From Alistipes sp. (GTDB lineage: Bacteria > Bacteroidota > Bacteroidia > Bacteroidales > Rikenellaceae), in NCBI GenBank assembly GCA_022511355.1, contig JAFLRS010000026.1:1-16599 (forward strand): a stretch of DNA of 16,599 nucleotides. The letters run 5' to 3'. Under the pieces are notes generated by a model. The model saw only the letters and a program-made list of their open reading frames with translations, did not search any database and was not told where the DNA came from. The translations under genes and the position numbers were made by a program. This document shows positions 6,138 through 15,748 of this stretch, one piece after another; position 1 is the first letter of the stretch, and every line of letters starts with the position of its first letter.

Positions 6138-9100
6138 ATGAAAAAACTGATGATGACCTGCCTGTTGGCTTTTGCGGTCTGCGCATTGAATGCGCAGCAG
6201 CGGCATACGCTTACCGGTAAGGTTACCGACAATGCAGGATTGCCCGTTATGGGTGCCGCAGTGGTGGTGGAGGGTACCACCAACGGCACTTCGACAGGCA
6301 TCGACGGTGATTTCTCACTCGAAGTGGCCGATAACGACCGTATCTCGGTATCGTTCATAGGTTACGTCGATAAAATCGTCGATGTCGCAGGCAAAACATT
6401 CCTTGAAATTACCCTCGAGGAGAAGTCCGAATCCATCGACGACGTGATTGTCGTGGCTTTCGGTACCGCCAAGAAGGATGCCTTCACGGGTTCGGCCACC
6501 GTGGTCAAATCCGACGATATCGGCAAGCTTCAGAGTTCGAACATAGCCAAGGCTCTTTCGGGTCGTGTGGCCGGTGTGCAGACTACGACTTCATCGGGTC
6601 AGCCCGGTTCGGGCATCGACATCCGCATCCGCGGTTTCGGTTCGCTCAATGCCGGTCAGGGTCCCTTGTGGGTGGTGGACGGTATGCCCTATTCGGGCGA
6701 CTTGAGCAATCTCAACGCCAACGACATCGAGTCGATGACTGTCCTGAAGGATGCCGCGTCCAATGCTCTTTACGGTGCCCGCGGTGCCAACGGTGTCATC
6801 ATGGTGACCACCAAGCGCGGACGTGACAAGGATGCCACGCTCACGGTCGAGGCCAAGCTCGGTGTCAATGCTCGTGCCGCGCAGGATTACGAATACATCA
6901 AAAATCCCGCGCTCTACTACGAAACGCACTACAATGCGCTGAAAAACTACTACATGAATACGGGCGGTTATTCCGAGATGGAGTCGCACCGCAGGGCCAA
7001 TGCCAATCTTACTTCGTCGGCCAATACGGGAGGTTTGGGATATCAGGTCTTCACTGTTCCGGCGGGGCAGGACTTCATAGGTTCGAACGGCAAGGTCAAT
7101 CCGGGAGCCAAGCTCGGACGAAGGGTGGTTTATCAGGGTCAGGAGTACTGGATTCAGCCCGACGACTGGACCAAAGAGGCTTATCGTGCATCTTTGCGGC
7201 AGGAGTACAATGCCAGCCTTACGGGTTCGCTCGACCGTGTATCGGCTTACATTTCGTTCGGTTATCTCAACGACAAGGGTATTGTCTACAACTCCGACAT
7301 GGAGCGGTACACTGCGCGTGCCAAATTCGACTGGCAGGCCAAAAAGTGGTTCAAGGCCGGCATCAATGCCACCTATGCCCACTTCAACTACAATTCTATC
7401 GGTGGCGGCGGCAGCAACTCTTCGGGTAATGTTTTTGCTTACACTGCGCAGGTAGGTCCTATTTATCCGCTATACATCCGTGACGGCGACGGCAATTTCA
7501 TGTACAACGAGGACGGAATTCAGCTTTTCGACTTCGGTAACGGCGACAATGCGGGTATGTACCGTGCGCTCTTCCCCAACGGAAACGCGCTGGCCGAAAC
7601 CCGACTCAACAAATCGCTTGCCGAGGGTAATGCCTTCAACGGTACGGGTTATTTCGAGATTTCGTTCCTCAAGGATTTCAAATTCACCTTCAATGCCGGT
7701 GTTTCGCTCGACGAAACGCGAAGCAAATCTTCGATGAACCCGTGGTTCGGTTATTATGCCAATTCTAACGGTATGCTTTCGGTGGGTCATTCGCGTCTGT
7801 TCGAGATGAACCTCCAGCAGATTCTTACCTATAATAAAAAGATAGGCGACCACACCATCGATGCCATGATAGGTCATGAATACTATAATTCGCGTTCCTA
7901 TTCGGTGGGTGCAAGCAAGAGCGGTATGTTCTCGCCCGACAACCTCGAGCTTAACGGTGCGATTACCGACTTGCAGTCGGCGTCGTCGGGTTACGGCGAG
8001 TACAACAACGAGGGTTATTTCTCGCGACTGATGTACGATTACGACAGTCGTTTCTTTGCTTCGGCTTCGTACCGTCGCGATGCTTCTTCGCGATTCCATC
8101 CCAAATATCGTTGGGGTAACTTCTGGTCGGTCGGCGGTGCGTGGATTATTTCGCGTGAAAACTTCATGTACTCCACGCGTTCGTGGCTCGACAACCTCAA
8201 ACTGAAGGCTTCGATAGGTTCGCAGGGTAACGACAGCATCGGTGACTTCCGCTACACCAACACCTATTCGATTGAAAATTCGAACGGTCAGGTTTCGACG
8301 GTGCCTGCGGGTCACGGTTCCGAGAAGATTACGTGGGAGACCAACTCCAACTTCAATGCCGGTATCGAATTCGGCGTGTTGAAGGGTGTAATCTCGGGTG
8401 GTATCGAGTATTTCCACCGCAAAACCACCGATATGCTTCTTTCGTTCCCCGTTGCGCCTTCGATGGGTTACTCTTCGTACTACGCCAACGTGGGTGACAT
8501 GGTCAATCAGGGTGTCGAAATCGAACTTAACTTCGTGCCTGTCCGCCGCGAGAACGTATATTGGGACATCAGCCTCAATATGACGCATCTGCGCAACAAA
8601 ATCACCATGTTGCCGCAGGAGCGTCGCAATACGGTAGTCGAAGGTTATGAGGGTTACGTGAGCGGTTCGTCGTTCTACGGCGAGGGTTTGCCGGTTTACA
8701 CATTCTATATGCCCAAGTACGCGGGCGTCGATGAGGAAGGTCTCTCGACGTGGTATGTGGACGAAACCGACGACGACAACAAACCCACGGGACGCAAAAT
8801 TACCACCACCGACTATGCCGAGGCCACGAAATACCTCTGCGGAAATCCGATTCCGAAGCTTTACGGAGGTTTCAGCACCGGTTTGACTCTTTACGGTGTC
8901 GATTTGACCATCGACTTCACCTATCAGATAGGCGGATTGGTTTACGATTCGGGCTATGTGTCATCGATGTATTCTCCGGCGAACAGCACGACCGGTCTCA
9001 ATTGGCACAAGGATATTCTCAAAGCGTGGTCGCCTTCGAATACGGGTTCGGACATTCCGCGTCTGCAGTACGAGGACCAGAATCAGAATGCGCAGTCCGA

Positions 9101-9344
9101 CCGTTTCATAATGGATGCCAGCTTCCTGAATATTCAGAGCATAAACCTCGGCTACACCATTCCCCAGCACCTCACGCGCCGCATAAAGGTTGACAAATTC
9201 AGAGTTTTCCTTTCGTGCGACAATGTATGGTACTGGTCGCGCCGCAAGGGTCTCGACCCTCGTCAGTCCTTCTCCGGAGGCTCCGACCACACGGTTTATT
9301 CGCCTGTAAGAACTATTTCGGGCGGCGTAACAATTCAGTTCTAA
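6138..9344 (+). CDS. SusC/RagA-family TonB-linked outer membrane transporter
   Basis: A 1068-residue SusC-type protein, of normal length for the family. Signal peptide residues 1-20 end in LNAQ. A carboxypeptidase-regulatory-like domain follows (about 24-95: GKVTDNAGLPVMGAAV ... GIDGDFS). Next come a TonB-box-like segment (SIDDVIVVAFG, 99-109) and the plug domain (about 110-228) with IRIRGFGSL, LWVVDG and the family hallmark LKDAASNALYGARGANG (203-219). The remaining 840 residues form the beta barrel, ending in GGVTIQF with a terminal Phe, as expected for BAM recognition. Such proteins import ligands delivered by a lidding SusD partner, using TonB-ExbBD energy. The susD start is 7 bases downstream. 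The substrate cannot be read from sequence. The co-operonic protease points to peptides, and the RagA branch of this family imports peptides. Confidence 0.96.
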   Translation: MKKLMMTCLLAFAVCALNAQQRHTLTGKVTDNAGLPVMGAAVVVEGTTNGTSTGIDGDFSLEVADNDRISVSFIGYVDKIVDVAGKTFLEITLEEKSESIDDVIVVAFGTAKKDAFTGSATVVKSDDIGKLQSSNIAKALSGRVAGVQTTTSSGQPGSGIDIRIRGFGSLNAGQGPLWVVDGMPYSGDLSNLNANDIESMTVLKDAASNALYGARGANGVIMVTTKRGRDKDATLTVEAKLGVNARAAQDYEYIKNPALYYETHYNALKNYYMNTGGYSEMESHRRANANLTSSANTGGLGYQVFTVPAGQDFIGSNGKVNPGAKLGRRVVYQGQEYWIQPDDWTKEAYRASLRQEYNASLTGSLDRVSAYISFGYLNDKGIVYNSDMERYTARAKFDWQAKKWFKAGINATYAHFNYNSIGGGGSNSSGNVFAYTAQVGPIYPLYIRDGDGNFMYNEDGIQLFDFGNGDNAGMYRALFPNGNALAETRLNKSLAEGNAFNGTGYFEISFLKDFKFTFNAGVSLDETRSKSSMNPWFGYYANSNGMLSVGHSRLFEMNLQQILTYNKKIGDHTIDAMIGHEYYNSRSYSVGASKSGMFSPDNLELNGAITDLQSASSGYGEYNNEGYFSRLMYDYDSRFFASASYRRDASSRFHPKYRWGNFWSVGGAWIISRENFMYSTRSWLDNLKLKASIGSQGNDSIGDFRYTNTYSIENSNGQVSTVPAGHGSEKITWETNSNFNAGIEFGVLKGVISGGIEYFHRKTTDMLLSFPVAPSMGYSSYYANVGDMVNQGVEIELNFVPVRRENVYWDISLNMTHLRNKITMLPQERRNTVVEGYEGYVSGSSFYGEGLPVYTFYMPKYAGVDEEGLSTWYVDETDDDNKPTGRKITTTDYAEATKYLCGNPIPKLYGGFSTGLTLYGVDLTIDFTYQIGGLVYDSGYVSSMYSPANSTTGLNWHKDILKAWSPSNTGSDIPRLQYEDQNQNAQSDRFIMDASFLNIQSINLGYTIPQHLTRRIKVDKFRVFLSCDNVWYWSRRKGLDPRQSFSGGSDHTVYSPVRTISGGVTIQF

Positions 9345-9351
9345 CCCAAGA

Positions 9352-11010
9352 ATGCGTTATTGGAATATGAAAAGAATGATTATATCGGCCCTCGCGGTGA
9401 TATGCGCCGCTTCTCTGGGCAGCTGTATCAAGGAAATCGACGCAACGGGCGGCACCGCAACCGAAAAAAGCGTGACTCTCGAAACCATGTTGCGCGGTAT
9501 ACCCGCAGCCATGGTGAAGGCGGGTTCCGCGGGTTATGCGGGTCAGGGTGCTGCGTGGGACTTCGGTTATCCGGCAATTCATTTGGCTATGGAGTCGATG
9601 ACCGGCGACCTCGTAATTACGGGCAGCATCGGTTACGACTGGTTCGGACAGTGGGGTACCAACGAAGCTCTCGGCGGTGACTATGCCGTCTGCGTGCTGA
9701 CGTGGAACACCTTCTACACATGGATTTACATGGCCAATCAGGTCATCAACAAAATCGGTTCCGCCGACACATCATCGCTTTCGGCCGAGCAGCGGGCCTA
9801 TTTGGGTCATGCTTACGCCTATCGTGCGATGTTCTATTTCGATTTGGTGCGAATGTACGAATTCCGCCCCAATGCGGTTACCGAAGGCGAGAATGTGAAG
9901 GGTTTGGGTGTGCCCATCGTCATGCCCGACACTCCCGAAAGCGTTGCGAAGAACAATCCGCGCGCAAGTGTGGAGGATATCTACAACAAGGTCATCTTCC
10001 CCGATTTGGACAAGGCCGAAGAGTTGTTGTCGGGCTATGTTGCTCCCGATAAATATACTATCGGTTCGTCATTGGTTTACGGTCTGAAGGCTCGTGCATG
10101 GCTCGAGCGCGGAACTCCCGACGACGAAACCGAGGATTTGGAGGCTTACCGCAAGGCTGCCGAGTATGCGCGTCTGGCCATCAACACGAGCGGCTGCACG
10201 CCTCTCACGCAGGATGAGTGGGAGGACCCCAACAACGGATTCAACAATGCCAACTCCAACAATTCGTGGATATGGGCTTTGGCGTTGCCGAGCGAGAGTG
10301 TATCGGCGTTGTTCTGCTTCACTGCTCACATGGCTACCGAATCGTGGAGTGCTTATGCGAGCGAAGTGGGCCGCGGAATCAACAAGAACCTCTACAACAG
10401 TATCGACCGTCACGACTTCCGCAGGCATTCGTGGTTGGACCCCGACCGTTCGGTTTACAACTACCGGAGCTGCCGCAACGACAGTCGCGAATACTTTTCG
10501 GAGACGCTTAAGGATTACGCCAACATCAAGTTCCGTCCTGCGCAGGGCAACTATGTGGACTTCATGACGGGCGGAGCTGCCGACCATTGCTGTATGCGTG
10601 TAGAGGAGATGTATTTCATCGAGGCTGAGGCTATGGGACACATCGATCCGCTCGACGGTGCGAAGTATCTCAACGACTTTATGAACTCCTACCGCATGAC
10701 CGACGGTTATAAATACGACTGTACGAACCGTTCGTCTACGGTGCAATCGTTCCTCAATGAGTTGATGTTGCAGAAGCGCATCGAGTTTTGGGGCGAGGGT
10801 GTGGTCATGTTCGACATGAAGCGTCTGAATATGTCGTCGCGTCGCGGATATGTGGGCACGAATTCGCCTGCTTCGTACCGTTTGAACTGCGACGGACGTG
10901 CGCCGTACTGGAATTTCGTAATATCGCGCGGAGAGTCGCAGAACAACACGGCTTTGGCCGACCTGAACAATCCCGACCCGTCGGGCAAGGTCAAACCGTG
11001 GACCGAGTAA
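9352..11010 (+). CDS. SusD/RagB-family nutrient-binding surface lipoprotein
   Basis: A 552-residue SusD-like protein. From ATG 9352 the signal runs MRYWNMKRMIISALAVICAA then SLGSC, with lipidated Cys at residue 25. The ATG at 9367 (five residues shorter) gives an equally typical signal, and neither start has a Shine-Dalgarno. The N-terminal TPR-like helices carry family hallmarks: WIYMANQVINKI (124-135) and LGHAYAYRAMFYFDLVRM (151-168). The C-terminal RagB/SusD region holds RVEEMYFIEAEA (416-427) and MLQKRIEFWGEG (472-483), and the end is NPDPSGKVKPW-like. SusD proteins cap the SusC barrel and capture ligand at the cell surface. Immediate coupling to susC, with a 7-base gap, is the standard arrangement. 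Confidence 0.95.
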   Translation: MRYWNMKRMIISALAVICAASLGSCIKEIDATGGTATEKSVTLETMLRGIPAAMVKAGSAGYAGQGAAWDFGYPAIHLAMESMTGDLVITGSIGYDWFGQWGTNEALGGDYAVCVLTWNTFYTWIYMANQVINKIGSADTSSLSAEQRAYLGHAYAYRAMFYFDLVRMYEFRPNAVTEGENVKGLGVPIVMPDTPESVAKNNPRASVEDIYNKVIFPDLDKAEELLSGYVAPDKYTIGSSLVYGLKARAWLERGTPDDETEDLEAYRKAAEYARLAINTSGCTPLTQDEWEDPNNGFNNANSNNSWIWALALPSESVSALFCFTAHMATESWSAYASEVGRGINKNLYNSIDRHDFRRHSWLDPDRSVYNYRSCRNDSREYFSETLKDYANIKFRPAQGNYVDFMTGGAADHCCMRVEEMYFIEAEAMGHIDPLDGAKYLNDFMNSYRMTDGYKYDCTNRSSTVQSFLNELMLQKRIEFWGEGVVMFDMKRLNMSSRRGYVGTNSPASYRLNCDGRAPYWNFVISRGESQNNTALADLNNPDPSGKVKPWTE

Positions 11011-11034
11011 AACCGAGAAAATGACAGATACTTT

Positions 11035-13635
11035 ATGACAATGCAGAGAGTTATGAAAAGATTGATATATATGTTGTTGGGCGTTGCGATGCTCGGGTCA
11101 TACGGATGTTCGCGCGACGAAGTGGAGTACATTCCGGGCAAGCCTGATTCGGCCGACAACTACGGAGTCTATTTTCCGAAGCAGGTTTCGAGTACGAAGC
11201 TCGAGTTGGACCCTGCGAGCAGCACCGATGTCATCTACAAGGTTCGCCGCACGCGTACCGAGGGTGAGATAACGGTTCCTTTCAAGATGGAGGAGAGCGA
11301 GGAGAATATTTTCATTGTTTCGCCTATTCATTTTGCCGATGGCGAGCGTGAGACCGAAATTCGCATTCAGTTTCCCCGTGCGGTGCCCGGCATCGAGTAT
11401 TCGCTTACGGTGACTATCGACGACCCCGCCTACATTTCCACTTACAGCGGCAACGACACTGCTTTGAGTATGTCGGTGATACGTGCCGGTTGGAAGTCGT
11501 TGGGCAAGGGCAAATGGCGCGACGACATACTTTCGTCGATTTATATCGGTGTTCCCCATGCCTATTCGGAGGTGGATATCGAGATTTTCGAGCGTGAGGA
11601 CCAGCCGGGTATGTACCGTGCCCAGATTTTCAACAAGAATTATGTGTACAAGCTGTTCGACGGTATTCCTCAGGAGTCCGACGAGTTCAAATACACGATA
11701 ATCGATGCTACCGACCCCTCGAAGGTGTGGATTCCCATGCAGGGTACGGGTTTGGTGCTTTCCAGCGAGCAGGGAGAGATCATCATATCGTCGAATGTGG
11801 ACAAGGTATTCTCGATGGATGCTGCCGAGAGTCAGTACGGCGTACTTGAGGAGAACGGAGTGATTACCTTCCCGATTCACGGTGTGCTGGCCCGTCTTAC
11901 GAGTGTGGACGGCGATGACCAGTGGCGCAGTGTGAACAGTTCGGGTATGATGCGCATCATCATGCCTGGCGGCCGTCCCTACGAGTACGGACTGAAGCTG
12001 GAGCGCGAGGATGGAGATGATGGCAGCATATCGGTTAAGGTTACGACCGAGTCCGATGTGGCGAGGGTCAAGTATGCGATAGTCGAGGGTCGTCTCGATG
12101 ACGGACAGGTGAGCCTTACGGCGCAGAATCTCGAATCGGGTGTTCTCGAATACGACGGCGAGGCTGCTGCTTCCGACAATTTGCGTCTGAAGCTCGAACC
12201 TGAGGCTACGGGTCTTTACACCTTCATATGCTGTTCTTACAGTTCCGACGGCCGTATGCGCGACTTCAAGTCGTTGCAGTTCGGCTACGTTCACCCGGGC
12301 GATGACGTGCCTGTGACCTTCACGTTCGGTATCGAACAGACCAACGAGCTGGCGGGACAGGGCTATGACAAATCCAATTCGATTAAGTTCTACGCCTATG
12401 GCGAGGATATCTATTCGGTGCGTTACGCTTTGCGCCGCAAGGGCAAGGTCGATACCAAGTTGAAGGATGCCGAGATTATCGAGAAATACGGTATTTCGAT
12501 GTCGGCTGCGAACCTCGAAGAGATTAATTCGGGTTCGTTCCGCACGCTGTTCACGGGTCTGAACGGTGCCAGCGAATATACGCTCTACCTCGGAGTGGAC
12601 AACGGTTATGCCAACAAGGTATATACGGCGCAGTTCACCACCGAAGGCGTATTCAATCCCATACTTGAGGGTTGGTCTTCGAACGACTTCATAAAGGTTA
12701 ATGCTTCGACCTACAAGTACAACATCACGACTACGACCTATAATCTCTATGGAGTGGATTTGCTCGATGCTTCGACACGCCTCAAGAAGTTGGGCGAGGT
12801 GACCATTTTCGACGATGACGAGTCGGCGGGCTACAATGATATTTTGAATATACAGGGTCTGATGAGCAGCATCGAAATCGACGATGGTAAGGGCGAGGAC
12901 GAGTTCCACCGCCGCCACCTTAGACCGGCGACCGATGTCATTATTCAGGGTACTTATGACGATTTCCACAGCACGTTTGGTCCCCGTTACGGTCTCTTCT
13001 CGGTGCTTAGTATCTATCCCGAATGGCAGGAAAACGGTACGCAGTACAACGAGCCTGTTCGTCTTGTATATTACGACGACAGGACTTTCGGCGGTGCTGC
13101 CGGTTCGCAGCGTATTTCGCTGGACGGTATGATGGCGGGCGTTGTGAATGAAGAGTTGGGCTGTCTGGCTTTTGCTCCCAGTGTATATTGGAAAGAGAAC
13201 CAGGAAGCAAGTATGTCGTTGCGTTTTATGGGATTCGTGGGCAATAAGACCACATTTGCGCTCTACACGAGCATGATGCTTATCGACAAGGAGAAGGACC
13301 CGACAAAACCGGATACGATACTGCCTGTTTTCTCCGATTTGTATTCGCAGACCCTCGAGAGCGAAGCCCGCGGTTCGGATTCGCCGTTCTCGGCAGCTCC
13401 CCGCAACTATGTGGAGTTTGAGGCGATGCCCTACAACGAGAGCGTGATACCTTACCTGCGAGCCCACAGCCGCAACGTATTTGTCTATCCTCAGATTCCG
13501 GCCGGTCCTGCCCGCGTGGTTAAGGCGAAGTCGGTGATTACCGAGGAGACGGCGAGCGGTGCGACTCATGGCGAGGAGCCTGCACGTACTATGAGTCTGA
13601 ATACGGGAAATATCATAACGGCCCGTCTTAAATAA
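11035..13635 (+). CDS. Multi-domain surface lipoprotein of the SusCD operon, Calx-beta-like N terminus
   Basis: An 866-residue lipoprotein with signal MTMQRVMKRLIYMLLGVAML then GSYGC, Cys at residue 25, followed by acidic SRDEVEY. Possible alternative starts are ATG 11041 and 11053, the last giving the most typical signal (MKRLIYM). Residues about 42-150 look like a Calx-beta-type strand domain (YGVYFPKQ ... VPFKMEES ... GIEYSLTVTIDD). About 151-265 holds a segment starting WKSLGKGKWRDD, a pattern recalled from SusCD-associated lipoproteins of this phylum. About 425-540 looks fibronectin-III-like (TFTFGIEQ ... LNGASEYTLYLGVDNG). The rest is beta-rich without a recognised fold. No catalytic motif was found. 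In the third position of a susCD operon, surface glycan- or peptide-binding proteins (SusE/F or SGBP analogues) are usual, so it is probably an accessory ligand-capture protein. That role is inference. Confidence 0.87.
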   Translation: MTMQRVMKRLIYMLLGVAMLGSYGCSRDEVEYIPGKPDSADNYGVYFPKQVSSTKLELDPASSTDVIYKVRRTRTEGEITVPFKMEESEENIFIVSPIHFADGERETEIRIQFPRAVPGIEYSLTVTIDDPAYISTYSGNDTALSMSVIRAGWKSLGKGKWRDDILSSIYIGVPHAYSEVDIEIFEREDQPGMYRAQIFNKNYVYKLFDGIPQESDEFKYTIIDATDPSKVWIPMQGTGLVLSSEQGEIIISSNVDKVFSMDAAESQYGVLEENGVITFPIHGVLARLTSVDGDDQWRSVNSSGMMRIIMPGGRPYEYGLKLEREDGDDGSISVKVTTESDVARVKYAIVEGRLDDGQVSLTAQNLESGVLEYDGEAAASDNLRLKLEPEATGLYTFICCSYSSDGRMRDFKSLQFGYVHPGDDVPVTFTFGIEQTNELAGQGYDKSNSIKFYAYGEDIYSVRYALRRKGKVDTKLKDAEIIEKYGISMSAANLEEINSGSFRTLFTGLNGASEYTLYLGVDNGYANKVYTAQFTTEGVFNPILEGWSSNDFIKVNASTYKYNITTTTYNLYGVDLLDASTRLKKLGEVTIFDDDESAGYNDILNIQGLMSSIEIDDGKGEDEFHRRHLRPATDVIIQGTYDDFHSTFGPRYGLFSVLSIYPEWQENGTQYNEPVRLVYYDDRTFGGAAGSQRISLDGMMAGVVNEELGCLAFAPSVYWKENQEASMSLRFMGFVGNKTTFALYTSMMLIDKEKDPTKPDTILPVFSDLYSQTLESEARGSDSPFSAAPRNYVEFEAMPYNESVIPYLRAHSRNVFVYPQIPAGPARVVKAKSVITEETASGATHGEEPARTMSLNTGNIITARLK

Positions 13636-13669
13636 TTGAGAATACGAACACAAAACCAATATTTAGAAT

Positions 13670-15736
13670 ATGTTTTTGAACAAACGAACACTGTTTGGGG
13701 CGATAGCGGCGACGGGAGCGGCATTTATGCTGGCCGGTTGCACGAATGACCTGACGGAGTCGTCGTCTTCGGCGGCGGTTCCCTCTGCGCCCGACAAAAT
13801 AGCGAATTCGGCGGCCGATGCACAGGGCGGAATCCTTATTGTGAAATTCAACGAGTCATCGGTCGAGGCGATAGAACACCATGCGGAGCATATGGCAGCG
13901 ACCCGTTCGGCGGTAACGCGTTCGGGAATAGCCGGTGTAGACTGCATTCTGGACGAGATAGGCGTGGAGTCATTCGAGCGAGTATTCCGCGTGGGCAAGG
14001 ATGAAGAGCGCACGCGTGCTGCGGGTCTGCACCGATGGTATGTTTTGCGATTCGCTCCCGAGCGCGACCTCGAGGAGGCGGCCCGACTGTTGTCGGATGC
14101 GGCCGAGATAACCACCATTCAGTACAACACTCTCGTTCACCGTGCCGATGCCGAGGTTTATCCTCTGTCGGCGGAGGGGGGCGAAGCGGGCGTACAGACC
14201 CGTGCCATGGTTAGATCCGAGTTCAACGACCCTCAGCTCAAGTGGCAGTGGCACTACATCAACAACGGCGACGAGGCTGTTGCCGATAAGGTGTGTGTGG
14301 GAGCCGACATCAATGTGGCCGAGGCGTGGAAGCTGACCGCCGGCGACCCTCGCGTTATAGTGGCTGTGGTGGACGGCGGCGTGAAGCATACGCATCCCGA
14401 CCTTGCGGCCAATATGTGGGTGAATCTGGCGGAGTTGTACGGACGCCCGGGAGTCGATGACGACGGCAACGGATATGTGGATGACATCTACGGTTACAAT
14501 TTCGTGACCGACAGCGGTCAGATTACATGGAACGAGAAGGGCGACGCCAGCCACGGAACCCACGTTGCGGGTACGGTGGCGGCCGTGAACAACAACGGAC
14601 TGGGTGTTGCCGGAGTTGCCGGAGGAACGGGTCATAACGACGGTGCGCGCATCATGTCGTGTCAGATTTTCGCCGGCGAGCGCGATTCGGGCGACTATCA
14701 CACCGCACTTGCAATCAAGTATGCGGCCGATAACGGAGCCTCGATTCTGCAGTGTTCCTACGGTATGACGGTGAACTACTATTCCGACGAAACTTTCCGT
14801 TCCATCGAGCCTCTTGTAGTCGAGGCGCTGGACTATTTCCGCACCACGAACAATTGCGAAGCTCTCGACGGCGGTCTGATTATATATGCGGCCGGAAACA
14901 ACTCTTTGCCGGCGGCATCATATCCGGCAGCCTATCGCAATGTGATTGCGGTGACGGCATTCAGTGCCGACTTCCTGCCGGCATACTATACCAACTATCA
15001 TTTGGGTTGCAACATTGCGGCTCCTGGCGGTGAGATTTCGAGTTCGTTCTCACGCGGCGGCGTTCTTTCGACGGTATGTTCCGAGTTGGATTCGCACGGC
15101 GACGATTACGGCTACATTCAGGGAACGTCGATGGCTTGTCCTCATGTTTCGGGAGTTGCGGCATTGGGTCTTGCGTATGCTTTGAAGCGCGGCAAGCACT
15201 TTACCAATGACGAGTTCGTGAATATGATTCTTACGTCGGTGAACGACATCGACAGCCGCATGGAGGGTATTAAATCTTCGTCGGGTGTGCAGATGGATTT
15301 GGAGAAGGACTATCGCGGCCGGATGGGTTCGGGTGCTATCGACGCATACCGTCTGCTCATGCAGATTGAGGGCACACCCTGTTTGACGGTGGCCCGCAAT
15401 CAGGAGAGTCTGCTGTCTTTGAAGGAGCATTTCGGCGGCGGTGCTGACAATCTGACCTATGTGGAGGGTAGTGCCAATTCGTCCTCGCCCGATTTGGAGC
15501 GTTATGGAGTCGAGATGACTGAAGAGGATATGGAGAAGCTCGGAGTCGTTGAGAAGCCTCGCATCGTGAACGGTCACTTGCAGATTAAGTGTACCAAGAT
15601 CGGTTGTGCGAAGGTTAAGGTTCGCGCGATTGCGGGCGGAGAGCGTGCCGGTACCGAGGCTCATATCGGAGGTATTCCGGTGATTAGGGATATAGCTATT
15701 ATCGTTCGCGAGACGGGCAGCAACAGATGGTTGTAA
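13670..15736 (+). CDS. Subtilisin-like serine protease (family S8), lipoprotein
   Basis: A 688-residue protease. The signal MFLNKRTLFGAIAATGAAFM then LAGC places a lipidated Cys at residue 24. Residues about 53-155 look like an inhibitor prodomain (GGILIVKF ... LHRWYVLRFAP ... ITTIQYNT). The catalytic domain (about 205-510) has all S8 elements: Asp235 in VAVVDGGVKHTHPDL, His295 in SHGTHVAGTVAA, oxyanion Asn410 in YAAGNN, and Ser487 in GTSMACPHVSG. The Asp motif is D-G-G instead of the common D-T/S-G, as in some fervidolysin-like members. The C-terminal ~140 residues form an extra domain, probably beta (HLQIKCTKIGCAKVKVRA). The protein should be an active endopeptidase tethered to a membrane, probably facing outward given the surface lipoproteins around it. 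Its place after susCD suggests it generates or trims imported peptides. Confidence 0.93.
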   Translation: MFLNKRTLFGAIAATGAAFMLAGCTNDLTESSSSAAVPSAPDKIANSAADAQGGILIVKFNESSVEAIEHHAEHMAATRSAVTRSGIAGVDCILDEIGVESFERVFRVGKDEERTRAAGLHRWYVLRFAPERDLEEAARLLSDAAEITTIQYNTLVHRADAEVYPLSAEGGEAGVQTRAMVRSEFNDPQLKWQWHYINNGDEAVADKVCVGADINVAEAWKLTAGDPRVIVAVVDGGVKHTHPDLAANMWVNLAELYGRPGVDDDGNGYVDDIYGYNFVTDSGQITWNEKGDASHGTHVAGTVAAVNNNGLGVAGVAGGTGHNDGARIMSCQIFAGERDSGDYHTALAIKYAADNGASILQCSYGMTVNYYSDETFRSIEPLVVEALDYFRTTNNCEALDGGLIIYAAGNNSLPAASYPAAYRNVIAVTAFSADFLPAYYTNYHLGCNIAAPGGEISSSFSRGGVLSTVCSELDSHGDDYGYIQGTSMACPHVSGVAALGLAYALKRGKHFTNDEFVNMILTSVNDIDSRMEGIKSSSGVQMDLEKDYRGRMGSGAIDAYRLLMQIEGTPCLTVARNQESLLSLKEHFGGGADNLTYVEGSANSSSPDLERYGVEMTEEDMEKLGVVEKPRIVNGHLQIKCTKIGCAKVKVRAIAGGERAGTEAHIGGIPVIRDIAIIVRETGSNRWL

Positions 15737-15748
15737 AAAAAGTAAGTT

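Noticed and set aside
7470..8588. Minus-strand open frame of 372 codons inside the susC gene
   Set aside because: Antisense shadow of a conserved, unambiguous SusC coding sequence.
11098..13659. Minus-strand open frame of 853 codons antisense to the 866-residue lipoprotein gene
   Set aside because: It mirrors the sense gene almost exactly. The sense codon choice avoids codons that read as stops in this antisense frame. Its translation is rich in Arg, Val, Thr and His with no fold, signal or family, and the sense protein has a signal peptide and domain pattern.
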